The notes under the pieces were generated by a model. That model did not search any database and was not told the DNA's origin. It worked only from the letters and a program-made list of their open reading frames with translations. The position numbers were made by a program, and so were the translations under genes. Positions 1 to 8,111 of a DNA stretch of 64,000 nt are shown here, piece by piece. The first letter of the stretch is position 1. Each line of letters starts with the position of its first letter. Origin of the DNA: DASSBQ01 sp040981125 (lineage in GTDB: Bacteria; Nitrospirota; Nitrospiria; Nitrospirales; Nitrospiraceae); the NCBI GenBank assembly GCA_040981125.1, contig JANRMQ010000010.1, forward strand, positions 94,176 to 158,175. The letters are read 5' to 3'.

Positions 1-1596
1 ATCAAGGAATATCAGACCGCATTGCAGCATGATCCCGCCTCGGATTTTCTCAAAGCGCGGCTTGCGGTCCTGTACTTCGCAACCGGCGACGTGACGTCGG
101 CCATTCGCTATGCGGACCAGGTGGCGGACGCGCCGGGTCAGGACGCCCAATTGCTGGGGCAGATCGGCGGCATGTATGCGGCGGCCGGAAAACCCGATAA
201 GGCGCTGATGCTGTTCGACCGGGCGATCGAGAAGGAGCCTCACAAGAGCGATCATTATTTCGCCAAGGGGCTGCTTTTGGCCAACCAAAAGCGGTTTGCG
301 GAGGCGGAAGAGACGATCCAGTTGGGGATTAAGTCGGCTCCCGAGTCCGCCGTCGGATATTATTATCTGGGGCGAATTGGAATCGAAGGAAAGGACCTGG
401 ATAAGGCGGTCACCAATTTTGAGAAGGCGCTGGCGTTGAATCCCGCGTTCGAGCCCGCCTATGTGGCGCTGGGCTCGATCTATGAAGCCAACCAGCAACG
501 CGATAAAGCAATCGCCGTGTACCGCCGGTATCTCCAAGGAATCAACCCCAAAAATCGAGAGATCCGACATCATCTTATTCGTCTGCAGATCGGCGCAAAA
601 AATTATCAAGAGGCGCTGCAGGAACTGGAGCACATGCTGGCGGAGGATCCCGGTGATCTGGATGCGCAGCTTCGAATCGGATTGATCTACGGCGAGCAGA
701 AAAACTACCCGAAGGCCATCGAACGCTTAACCAATATTCTTGCCGCTCGTCCGGCCGAATTGAAGGTTCGTGACTATCTCGGGTATCTCTATGAAGAGTC
801 CAAGGATTTCCCGAAGGCGATCGACGCCTATGCGATGAATGTCAAGCTTGAGCCGACGTACTTCGAGGGGCATCTCCATTTAGGCGTCCTGGAATACCGG
901 TTAAAGCATTTTCCGGAAGCGATCGAGCATTTGCAGCTTGCGACCAAACTCAATCCGAAACAGCCTGAGGCTCACATCGTATTGGGATTGGCCCATTTCC
1001 AACTGGAGCAGTATGAGGAGGCGTTGCGGGCATTTGACGAGGGGTTGCGCCATAATTCCGACAATGCCGACCTCCATTTCAATGCGGGGACTGCGTACGA
1101 CAAACTCAATCGGTTTGAAGAGGTCGTGCGGTCCATGGAAGCCGCCATTAAGCTGGATCCACACCATGCGGATGCGTTGAACTACCTCGGCTACAGTTAT
1201 GCCGAGCGGGGTGTCAAGATCGAAGAGGCCATCAATCTGACCAAACAGGCCGTCGCACTTCGGCCGACCAATGGATACTATGTAGACAGCCTCGGCTGGG
1301 CCTTTTTCAAAAAGGGCCTGTTGACGGAAGCGCTTGCCGAAATCAAACGTGCCGCCGCATTGGTCGGCGACGACCCGGTTATTTACGAGCATTTAGGCGA
1401 GATCTATTTGAAGCAGCGCCAGATGGCGGAGGCTCGGGAGGCGCTTCTGCGGTCACTCGAATTGGATCCCTCCAATTCCAAGCTCATCGAGCGGTTCAGA
1501 GAAGTCGGTCTAGGCGATCCCACGGCGGAAGAGCGAATCCGCCAAGCCATGCGACGGGTGTCCGACCCAAAAGGCGCGACCCCGACCTCGCCCTAA
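1..1596 (+). CDS. TPR-repeat protein (5' end outside window)
   Basis: The reading frame is already open at base 1, so the N-terminus is missing. The TTG at 22 is inside the frame and is probably not the real start. About 530 residues are visible, made almost entirely of roughly 34-residue tetratricopeptide repeats with typical A-x-x-x-Y/F-x-x-A-L/I patterns. Near the C-terminus lie the motifs NYLGYSYAERG and YVDSLGWAFFKKG, common in a widespread family of bacterial TPR proteins. TPRs are protein-interaction scaffolds, so no enzymatic role can be assigned. The first prepilin gene follows 116 bp downstream on the same strand, so a role in pilus or envelope assembly is possible but only inferred. 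A signal peptide or lipobox cannot be judged from this window. Confidence 0.85.
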   Translation: MKEYQTALQHDPASDFLKARLAVLYFATGDVTSAIRYADQVADAPGQDAQLLGQIGGMYAAAGKPDKALMLFDRAIEKEPHKSDHYFAKGLLLANQKRFAEAEETIQLGIKSAPESAVGYYYLGRIGIEGKDLDKAVTNFEKALALNPAFEPAYVALGSIYEANQQRDKAIAVYRRYLQGINPKNREIRHHLIRLQIGAKNYQEALQELEHMLAEDPGDLDAQLRIGLIYGEQKNYPKAIERLTNILAARPAELKVRDYLGYLYEESKDFPKAIDAYAMNVKLEPTYFEGHLHLGVLEYRLKHFPEAIEHLQLATKLNPKQPEAHIVLGLAHFQLEQYEEALRAFDEGLRHNSDNADLHFNAGTAYDKLNRFEEVVRSMEAAIKLDPHHADALNYLGYSYAERGVKIEEAINLTKQAVALRPTNGYYVDSLGWAFFKKGLLTEALAEIKRAAALVGDDPVIYEHLGEIYLKQRQMAEAREALLRSLELDPSNSKLIERFREVGLGDPTAEERIRQAMRRVSDPKGATPTSP

Positions 1597-1712
1597 TCGT
1601 CTCCGGTTATCCCGCCGTCTGCTATCTTTAGGTTTATGCTGTGCCGACAAGGCATGCATGGCTCTGTTGCGCCAGGTATGGAGCCACAGGGCATGGCGGA
1701 GCGTGAACGACG

Positions 1713-2216
1713 ATGCGGAACTCATTCGCCGCTTATTCCGTAAGCATCCGCGGATTCACGATCATCGAAGTCATGGTGGTCGTACTGATCCTTTCAGTGC
1801 TGGCCATGCTGGCCTCGACGGCATTTGGACGTTATCGAGCACGAAGTCAGCAGGCTGAGGCGGCCACCAATCTCCGAGGCATCTTTGTCACGGAGATCGC
1901 ATACTTTGCCGATCATAAACGATTCAGTAATTTCAGGACGATAGGCTTCAAGATCGAAGGCGCTACGAACCGCTATACCTATCGGGCGGAAGAGACAAAT
2001 TCGGCCGGAATAGGAACAGGATTCATTGAAACGATTCCCGCTCAAATCGGTCTGGCGACACGGGACAATGCGGTGGCCGCCGCTTCATCAGGCATAATGA
2101 GTTTTACCGCAACCGCGACGGCCAATATTGACAGTGATGGCACACTCGATGAATGGCATGTCACGGAAACGCCGCCCGAGACAGGTTCTCTTGATGTAAA
2201 TGATGTCACTCAATAA
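1713..2216 (+). CDS. Type IV prepilin-like protein 1
   Basis: This is a 167-residue protein with a class III (prepilin) signal. A 14-residue leader ends in Gly, then Phe, then a hydrophobic stretch with Glu at mature position 5 (G|FTIIEV). The prepilin peptidase would be expected to cut and methylate here. The hydrophobic helix spans about residues 15-37. The body shares NRYTYR and a C-terminal FTATATANIDSD...W-H-V segment with the two following pilins, so the three are paralogs. It is the most divergent: its C-terminus ends differently and lacks the WHVND string. The likely location is the inner membrane, then the pilus or pseudopilus fibre. It could be a minor pilin or a type II pseudopilin; sequence alone does not decide. 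Confidence 0.88.
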   Translation: MRNSFAAYSVSIRGFTIIEVMVVVLILSVLAMLASTAFGRYRARSQQAEAATNLRGIFVTEIAYFADHKRFSNFRTIGFKIEGATNRYTYRAEETNSAGIGTGFIETIPAQIGLATRDNAVAAASSGIMSFTATATANIDSDGTLDEWHVTETPPETGSLDVNDVTQ

Positions 2217-2369
2217 GAGGCCGCTATGACTTTGGTCAAAAAATTGCTCTCCAGTGACGAAAATCTTACAATCGTGATCACAAGCCGTGCCGTAGAGGAC
2301 GCATGCGGAAGTTGCAATTGACATGGCAGTTCAATCAGTTGGACTTAGCAAGCTTTCAAATGGCTTATG

Positions 2370-2385
2370 TGGCACGACATGTGCT
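2370..2385 (+). promoter_or_regulatory. Candidate sigma-54 (-24/-12) promoter
   Basis: The sequence TGGCACGACATGTGCT matches the sigma-54 consensus TGGCAC-N5-TTGCW at all informative bases but one (G for the first T of the -12 box), with exact GG-to-GC spacing. It lies 41 bp before the ATG of the second prepilin at 2426, which would leave a leader of about 30 nt. Major pilin genes are often driven by sigma-54 with PilR. No pilS/pilR pair is in the window. Confidence 0.6.
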
Positions 2386-2425
2386 GTCTACCTAGATGCG
2401 GAAGAGATTCTTGGTGGAGCCCGGA

Positions 2426-2905
2426 ATGAAGGATGTGAGGAAAGATGCCGGTTTTACGCTTGTCGAATTAATGATCGTGGTGGCGATTCTTGGGATTGTG
2501 TCGGCACTAGCCATCCCTAATTTTCTTCGATACCAAGCTCAATCGCGGCAAAGCGAGGCCCGGACGAATCTCTCCGGGATTTTTGTGAGCGAGACGGCTT
2601 ATTACGGCGAGCAGTCGGTATTCGGAACATTCGATCAAATCGGCTACGCGCTCGCTGGAACGACCAATCGTTATGCCTATAGAGTCGGACTTGGCACTAC
2701 CGTAAATATCGATCTTCTACCGCCGGGAGTAGGGTTTGACCCTGGACCCAACCTGATTGTCGCGTCCGGCATCACCGCAGTGCCGATGCCGGGATTCACC
2801 GCGACTGCGACCGCCAATCTGGACGGTGATCCTTTTATCGACATGTGGCACGTGAATGACATTAAACGAGATCTGCAGAATGCTGACCAAAATGACGCCC
2901 GATAG
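2426..2905 (+). CDS. Type IV prepilin-like protein 2
   Basis: This is a 159-residue prepilin. The start is ATG 2426, because GGTGGAG lies just upstream and gives the classic short 9-residue leader; an in-frame ATG at 2396 lacks a Shine-Dalgarno site. The cleavage motif is G|FTLVEL with Glu5, followed by a helix ending in ALAIPNFLRYQ, very close to the third pilin. The globular part shares SETAYYGEQS, IGYALAGT and NRYAYR with the third pilin. It ends in a FTATATANLDGD...WHVNDIK block. The D-x-D-x-x-x-D pattern before the Trp is seen in other pilin C-termini and might bind Ca2+ (inference). It is probably a structural pilin. Confidence 0.9.
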   Translation: MKDVRKDAGFTLVELMIVVAILGIVSALAIPNFLRYQAQSRQSEARTNLSGIFVSETAYYGEQSVFGTFDQIGYALAGTTNRYAYRVGLGTTVNIDLLPPGVGFDPGPNLIVASGITAVPMPGFTATATANLDGDPFIDMWHVNDIKRDLQNADQNDAR

Positions 2906-3359
2906 TCGGCGACATCCCGCCCATTCCCGCCGTACTTTCTTGTATCCGACGGAAGTCCTCGCCGTTTCGTATTAGTAACGTACGTTCAAAACCGGTACTC
3001 CTCACAATTCCCTCCTCTACCACTGCAGCGTCCGTCTTGTAGTTTGCCGGGCAATCACCGACCATCATTCCGTTCCGTTAGCGATCATCTCGATAGCAGG
3101 ATTCAGCCAAGAGCGGCAAGTGCCAGCCGGCGCAGTGTCAATCTTTGCTCTTTGCGAACAGAAATCGGAGGCTTCGGCAAAGTAATTGACTGTCCGGCCG
3201 AGGATTTCTGATATGCAAGCTGTTGATAGTACAGGAATAGGTTCACCAAAAGATCACTGGATCTCTATGGCATGGAACCTGCTGAAGTACCTGGGCAGGG
3301 AAACGGCAATTCCCATGGCAGTCTGGGTCACAGAAGTTACTAACAAGGGAGGATGTACC
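2906..3359. other. Long spacer between pilins 2 and 3
   Basis: These 454 bp hold no convincing gene. The frame of the third pilin is open from 3186, but the extension has no ribosome-binding site and would bury the prepilin leader. The only signals I see are a sigma-54-like site at 3268-3283 and the strong Shine-Dalgarno sequence of pilin 3. I see no clear terminator for pilin 2. Confidence 0.6.
3268..3283 (+). promoter_or_regulatory. Candidate sigma-54 promoter of third pilin
   Basis: TGGCATGGAACCTGCT keeps the invariant GG and GC at the right spacing, with two mismatches to TGGCAC-N5-TTGCW. Transcription from it would start near 3295, about 65 nt before the ATG at 3360. It is weaker than the site at 2370, but its position in front of a pilin supports it. 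Confidence 0.45.
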
Positions 3360-3890
3360 ATGAAGGTGTTTAAGGGGCAGAAAGGTTTCACCTTGATCGA
3401 GTTGATGATTGTGGTGGCCATCATTGGTATTTTGGCGGCCATTGCGATTCCCAACTTTCTTCGGTATCAAGCGAAATCGCGGCAGGCAGAAGCAAAGACC
3501 AACTTGGGCGGCGTGTTCGTCGCGCAGACGTCCTATTATGGTGAACAATCGCGGTACGGCGACTTCGCTCAGATCGGTTATGCCCTTGCGGGAGCCGGTA
3601 ATCGCTATACCTATCGTAGCGGGTTGGCGACCACTCCGACCGGTGGTGGTGGTCAAGGCGGAGCGACGGTCAATGCCGACCAGCTTCCTGCCGGCGTGGG
3701 CATCGTAGCCAACGATGGGCAGGGCACTGCGGCGCTTCGGTCTGGAAATCAAGCGGGCAATTCCGCGACGCCTGGGTTTACGGCGACTGCAGTCGCGAAT
3801 TTGGATAATGATGGGACTATCGACCAGTGGCATGTAAACGACATCAAGCAGAATCTGCAAATCGCTGATCTTGATGATGTGACCAGTTAG
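3360..3890 (+). CDS. Type IV pilin, probable major subunit (PilA-like)
   Basis: This is a 176-residue prepilin. The start is ATG 3360, preceded by AAGGGAGG at ideal distance. The leader is MKVFKGQKG, then FTLIELMIVVAIIGILAAIA with Glu5, an almost consensus pilin N-terminus. The body matches pilin 2 but carries an extra Gly-rich loop (TPTGGGGQGG, about residues 97-106). The C-terminus has ANLDNDGTIDQWHVNDIK, with a D-x-D-G-x-x-D pattern. The strong ribosome site, a sigma-54-like site upstream and a strong terminator directly downstream suggest the most highly expressed of the three, hence a major pilin (inference). It would be processed by a prepilin peptidase and assembled by PilB/PilC-type machinery, none of which is encoded in this window. 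Confidence 0.92.
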   Translation: MKVFKGQKGFTLIELMIVVAIIGILAAIAIPNFLRYQAKSRQAEAKTNLGGVFVAQTSYYGEQSRYGDFAQIGYALAGAGNRYTYRSGLATTPTGGGGQGGATVNADQLPAGVGIVANDGQGTAALRSGNQAGNSATPGFTATAVANLDNDGTIDQWHVNDIKQNLQIADLDDVTS

Positions 3891-3913
3891 TCGCCGCTTC
3901 TGTGAAGCCATGT

Positions 3914-3956
3914 CCGGGTGGGGTGGACACTGTCCGCCCGCCCGGATTGTGGTTTT
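3914..3956 (+). terminator. Intrinsic terminator after third pilin
   Basis: The left arm begins CCGGGTGGGG and the right arm is TGTCCGCCCGCCCGG. They form a GC-rich stem of about 15 pairs with two G-U wobbles and one bulge. A TTTT run follows at 3953-3956. It would separate the abundant pilin transcript from the membrane-protein operon that starts at 4069. Confidence 0.7.
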
Positions 3957-4068
3957 AATTGACAGATTGCAGGCGGATGGTACGCTCCTGATCAGAAGAG
4001 ATCGCTTCAGTAGAATCCAGCCGATCCTTAATCCCGTCTTAGTCGAGGGATAGCGCCTAAGCAACTCC

Positions 4069-6183
4069 GTGAAAGGATCTGCTTTCACGACTCATGAACG
4101 CATGGAATCCGGCATCGAGCCTCATGAATCTGATGCCCATATGAGTCCCGGCATGTGGGTCATCTGCTTGATCCTGGTCTTTGCGCCCCTCCTTGAAGGC
4201 GGAACGACTCATGTGGCCGCGATGGTCATCCGTCTGCTGGTGCTTGTGCTGGCTGCGCTGTACTTCACAAAGAGCATTCGGAACGGGGTAGTGACCATAC
4301 CTCATCTGCCCTTGGACATCTCCGTTGCGGTTTTCCTGATTCTCGCGGGTGGCTCCGCCATCGGTTCCGCCTATCGGCACCAGAGCGTGCAATGGCTGAT
4401 CGTTCTCGGCGGATATGCAGCCTTGCTCTATTTCATTGTCTTTTTTATCAACGGATGGAAGGATGTGATTCGATTAGTGGCTGTGTTCAGTGCTGTCGCT
4501 GTGGGTGAATCGACCCTGGCTCTGGTTCAGTTTTTCATGCTGGAACTGCCACGTCCAAACGGAACCTTTTTTAATCCGAATTTCCTGGCCGGTTATCTTG
4601 CAGCTGTATTCGGAATTATATTGGGCACCGGCATGTGCTTTCGGTGGCCGCGATATGCTCGACTGAACATTCTTCCGTCCTTGCGGTCGCCTCACGGGAT
4701 AAATGAGACCATGACCCGGCGATCTTCAAACGTTCTCTTGTTTGGAGTGTGGATCTGCACGTTGATTCTTTTGGCTGTAGCCATTCTCATCACCGGGTCC
4801 CGTGGCGGCCTATTGGCGGCGATTATTGCAACAATGTGTGTGTGCATACTGCAATTGCGCCAATGGGGCATCGCCGTGGTCGGGCTGGTCATTGTCGCCG
4901 TATTGTTCATTCCAAACCCGCTGTCTTCTCGGATCACGGCGGAGCACAGAATAAATCCCGAATCTTACGCGCGCTGGCAGATCTGGCACCAGTCGGGACA
5001 GGCGGTTCTACAGAATCCGCTCGGGTACGGAGTGGGACTCTATCAATATGTCTATCCGCGGTATGCATTTCCAATCGAAGGTCAGATCGTGCGCTATGGA
5101 AAGGTCGCTCAAACCGCGCATAATGAATACATTCAGATTGCGGTGGAGCTCGGCATCTTAGGGCTTGCGGTCTTCCTCTTCGGCATCCTTCAATTACTGA
5201 AAGAAATTCGACTGGTGTTCCGGGCGCGTTTGCGGCATTGGCAGCGGGGCTTGGTGGTAGGCGTCTGCGCAGCCATCACTGGAGTGCTCGTCCATGCGGC
5301 ACTGGATTCGAATCTACACGCACCTGGCATCGTTGTCGTGTTGATCGCCGCTGTCGCCGTGCTGTGCTCCGTTCGGCGCATCGGCGGCATTATGAGCCAT
5401 CCTGACGCCGAGTATATAGCTCATCCCCGTTGGCTTTGGTCCGGATGCGGTGTGCTCGTGCTGTTCTTTATTGGAACGATCGTATTGAAAGACGGCGCCG
5501 CGTGGCTCTTCTTTGAGTCCGGCACACAGGCGCAAGCGAACAGAGACATTGATAGGGCCGTTGCCGCCTATCAAGCCGCCGTTTCCTTGGATCCGGGCAA
5601 GGCTCTCTATCATAGTTCGCTTGCCGCAATACAGTTTCAGACGTTTCAACAGACCTCTGAAGCGCCTGCCGCTCAGGCTGCCATCGACGAGCTATTGGCG
5701 GCGATAGAGCGCAACTCGCTCGATGGTCGATTGCCGGGCATCCTCGGATATGTCTACGGTACGGTCGCTGCCTCCTCAAACGAACGGTTGGGGAGAGCGA
5801 CTCGGGCAGCATTAGAGGCGAAGGCCATTCTGGCGTATGAACGGGCGAAAGAACTCGAGCCATTCTCGGCGTTGCATCGCCTTGAACTGGCCCGGCTCCA
5901 TCTTGCTCGCGGCGAACGTGAGAAGGCTTTCGCCGAAGCGGGTGAAGCCCTGGAATTGGAACCGAATTGTCTTATTGTGCGGGAATGGTTGACTCACGTC
6001 TATTTGGATTCCGGCTCGCCGGATCATATTGATCGGGCCAGACAAGAGATCCGGGAAATTCTCGATCGTCAAAAACGTTATGCCGACCAGCCGAAGAATG
6101 CGCTTGAACTCAAATTCATGACGGTTCATGTCGCCGATCTGGTAGCAGAACTTAATCGCAGAGCACGACTCAATCAAGCATGA
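4069..6183 (+). CDS. O-antigen ligase/polymerase-family (Wzy_C) membrane protein with C-terminal TPRs
   Basis: This 704-residue protein has about 12 membrane segments in residues 28-470. It carries the family marks NPNFLAGYL (about 166-174) and TGSRGG, and a large periplasmic loop ending in AHNEYIQ (about 350), which together match the Wzy_C domain. Residues 480-690 form tetratricopeptide repeats. The family transfers or polymerises lipid-linked glycans in the periplasm (WaaL, Wzy, PilO/TfpO and PglL oligosaccharyltransferases). It lies just after pilin genes, so glycosylation of pilin is an attractive role, but ligation or polymerisation of the polysaccharide encoded downstream is equally possible. 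The start is uncertain: GTG 4069 or ATG 4102, neither with a good ribosome site. Confidence 0.85.
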   Translation: MKGSAFTTHERMESGIEPHESDAHMSPGMWVICLILVFAPLLEGGTTHVAAMVIRLLVLVLAALYFTKSIRNGVVTIPHLPLDISVAVFLILAGGSAIGSAYRHQSVQWLIVLGGYAALLYFIVFFINGWKDVIRLVAVFSAVAVGESTLALVQFFMLELPRPNGTFFNPNFLAGYLAAVFGIILGTGMCFRWPRYARLNILPSLRSPHGINETMTRRSSNVLLFGVWICTLILLAVAILITGSRGGLLAAIIATMCVCILQLRQWGIAVVGLVIVAVLFIPNPLSSRITAEHRINPESYARWQIWHQSGQAVLQNPLGYGVGLYQYVYPRYAFPIEGQIVRYGKVAQTAHNEYIQIAVELGILGLAVFLFGILQLLKEIRLVFRARLRHWQRGLVVGVCAAITGVLVHAALDSNLHAPGIVVVLIAAVAVLCSVRRIGGIMSHPDAEYIAHPRWLWSGCGVLVLFFIGTIVLKDGAAWLFFESGTQAQANRDIDRAVAAYQAAVSLDPGKALYHSSLAAIQFQTFQQTSEAPAAQAAIDELLAAIERNSLDGRLPGILGYVYGTVAASSNERLGRATRAALEAKAILAYERAKELEPFSALHRLELARLHLARGEREKAFAEAGEALELEPNCLIVREWLTHVYLDSGSPDHIDRARQEIREILDRQKRYADQPKNALELKFMTVHVADLVAELNRRARLNQA

Positions 6184-6193
6184 GAATTTGATT

Positions 6194-7102
6194 ATGATGA
6201 TGCGATCCGGATCCATATCGACTGTCTGGATTACCGCGATCATACTTATTCTCCTTGGCGGGGCGACGGGGCTTCTCTTTGAAATCGAACGTCAACGGCC
6301 GGCGGCCCATCGTGCGCTTGAACTCCAATATCTACCGAAAGGCGATTATCTGCGGGTTGCGGTTTTGGGATATCGGGAGCTTGCGGCTGATCTGATTTGG
6401 CTCAAGGTTGTTCAACATTTTGGAGAGCGAAAACCGGTACAGGCAGGACTCAAGTGGGCCTACCATGCTGTAGAAGTGGTCACCGACCTTGATCCCCGGT
6501 TCGTGATGGCCTATCGGGCAGCCGGAACCGTTTTGGGAGTATGGGGCGGTCAGGTCCGGGACAGCATCGCTCTTCTAGTGAAGGGCATGCGCCATAATCC
6601 TCAAGCATGGGAATTGCCCTTTCTCATCGGGTACGACTATTTCTATGAACTTTGCGACGCGGCGGCAGCCGCGCAGTACTTTCGTCAGGCTTCAATATTG
6701 CCTGGAGCTCCGGAATACCTTCCACGCTTGGCAGCCAGGATGACGGTAGAAGGCGGTGATCCGGACGCTGCAATCGAATTCCTCGTGCGATTCTCACAGC
6801 GAACGCCGGATGAACGACTTCGAGAGGCGCTCCGCCAGCGCATTAAGGAGGTCATTGCCGAGCGAGATCTCCGTGTCTTGGAAGACGCGGCCGGCCGATA
6901 CGCTGCCTCTTTCAAAGTCCCCCCGGCCTCGCTTGCCGATCTTGTGACCGCCGGTATTGTGAGTGCAATTCCGCCATCTCCTTTTGAGGGCAGTCATTAC
7001 GAATGGAGTCCCCGTGAGGGCCGGGTCGTTAATAGCGGACTGCGGGAGCGCCTGCACGTTCATCGCCGGGTTACTTGTCGCGTCCCGGAACAGATCGGAT
7101 GA
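6194..7102 (+). CDS. Membrane-anchored helical-repeat protein, possible PilG-like partner of the ABC pair
   Basis: This 302-residue protein has one N-terminal membrane segment (about residues 10-27) followed by a helical, TPR-like extracytoplasmic domain. It has the motifs GYRELAADLIWLK and LDPRFVMAYRAAG and a PGAPEYLPRLAA segment. I recognise the pattern of a conserved family found next to ABC transporter genes, but it has no established biochemical role. Three ATGs follow each other at 6194, 6197 and 6200; 6194 is given, and TTG 6188 is less likely. It lies 10 bp after the Wzy_C gene and 52 bp before the ABC ATPase. The pilin/accessory/ATPase/permease order resembles Myxococcus pilA-pilG-pilH-pilI. 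Homology to PilG itself is not shown. Confidence 0.7.
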   Translation: MMMRSGSISTVWITAIILILLGGATGLLFEIERQRPAAHRALELQYLPKGDYLRVAVLGYRELAADLIWLKVVQHFGERKPVQAGLKWAYHAVEVVTDLDPRFVMAYRAAGTVLGVWGGQVRDSIALLVKGMRHNPQAWELPFLIGYDYFYELCDAAAAAQYFRQASILPGAPEYLPRLAARMTVEGGDPDAAIEFLVRFSQRTPDERLREALRQRIKEVIAERDLRVLEDAAGRYAASFKVPPASLADLVTAGIVSAIPPSPFEGSHYEWSPREGRVVNSGLRERLHVHRRVTCRVPEQIG

Positions 7103-7154
7103 CGGCAAAGGTGGCGCATCAGCGGATCGCTCGATGCATTGTGAAGGAAGAAAC

Positions 7155-8111
7155 ATGGACGTGATTCGGATTCAGGAACTCAGGAAATCATTCAAATCCG
7201 GGTGGCCGGGCCGCCCCGCAGTGCCTGCTTTGGATGGGCTTTGTCTGGCGGTGTCCGCAGGGGAAATCTACGGATTTCTTGGGCCGAATGGGGCCGGAAA
7301 GACGACCACGCTCAAGATTCTTATGGGTTTGATGAAACCCGACAGCGGAATCGTAGAAATATTTGGCCAGGTTGCAGGGACAGTCGATATCCGAAAGCGA
7401 ATAGGGTTTTTGCCCGAGTCGCCGTATTTTTACGATTATCTGACCGCCCGAGAATTCCTCTTCTTCTACGGTGAGTTGGCGGGACTCGACCGGATGATGT
7501 TGGACGCGCGGGTGTCGCAACTGTTGGATCTCGTTGGACTTGGCCATGCCGAACACAGGCAGCTGTGGAAATTTTCGAAGGGAATGTTGCAGCGAGTCGG
7601 GCTGGCTCAAGCGATTATCCATGATCCGGAATTGGTTGTGCTGGATGAGCCGATGTCCGGCCTCGATCCGGTCGGGCGCAAGCACGTGCGAGATCTGATT
7701 CTGCGCCTGAGAGAGCAGGGGAAAACGGTATTTTTTAGCAGCCATATCATTCCCGATGTGGAGATGATCTGCGACCGTGTCGGCATCGTGATGAAAGGAA
7801 AGCTCCTCGCTGCCGGCCGTGTCGAGGAATTGGTGGGCCATGCCCATACACAATCCGTTGAAATAGTATGCGATGGCCTCGCTCCGCAGCGCCTGCACGC
7901 GATCCGGCGGATGGCAACGGACATCGTGCAGCGGGGGAAACACTCGCTGATCGTGTTGCCCGGACCGGATTCCGTCGATGATGTGGTCAAGGCTATCCAT
8001 GCCCAGGGGGGCAGGCTGTTGGCGGTCACTCCGCAAAAAGGTTCTTTGGAAGAGCTGTTCTTCCAGCCGCCGGCCGGGCGAGCGGCCGTGAAGGCCGTGG
8101 TGGGGGAGTGA
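7155..8111 (+). CDS. ABC transporter ATP-binding protein (ABC-2 type, PilH-like)
   Basis: This 318-residue nucleotide-binding subunit has Walker A GPNGAGKTT (residues 43-51), the motif FLPESPYFYDYLTA, signature FSKGMLQRVGLAQA, Walker B LVVLDEP and a His switch in FFSSHI. A C-terminal extension of about 80 residues is typical of the CcmA/NatA/PilH-type ATPases. The Q-loop Gln is replaced by Glu (FLPE). The start is ATG 7155, with GAAGGAAG 4 bp upstream; an in-frame start at 6963 would overlap the previous gene. Its stop overlaps the permease start (TGATG), so the two form one transporter. The substrate is unknown: a pilus component or a glycan is possible from context. Confidence 0.88.
   Translation: MDVIRIQELRKSFKSGWPGRPAVPALDGLCLAVSAGEIYGFLGPNGAGKTTTLKILMGLMKPDSGIVEIFGQVAGTVDIRKRIGFLPESPYFYDYLTAREFLFFYGELAGLDRMMLDARVSQLLDLVGLGHAEHRQLWKFSKGMLQRVGLAQAIIHDPELVVLDEPMSGLDPVGRKHVRDLILRLREQGKTVFFSSHIIPDVEMICDRVGIVMKGKLLAAGRVEELVGHAHTQSVEIVCDGLAPQRLHAIRRMATDIVQRGKHSLIVLPGPDSVDDVVKAIHAQGGRLLAVTPQKGSLEELFFQPPAGRAAVKAVVGE

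Noticed and set aside
1630..1645. GG-N10-GC spacing upstream of the first pilin as a third sigma-54 site
   Set aside because: Only the invariant dinucleotides and one T match; such weak hits occur by chance.
3243..4088. 281-codon open frame antisense to the third pilin
   Set aside because: It has no ribosome site or family motif, and lies fully opposite a clear pilin gene and its terminator.
7188..8036. 282-codon open frame opposite the ABC ATPase
   Set aside because: It is an antisense shadow of a gene with clear Walker motifs.
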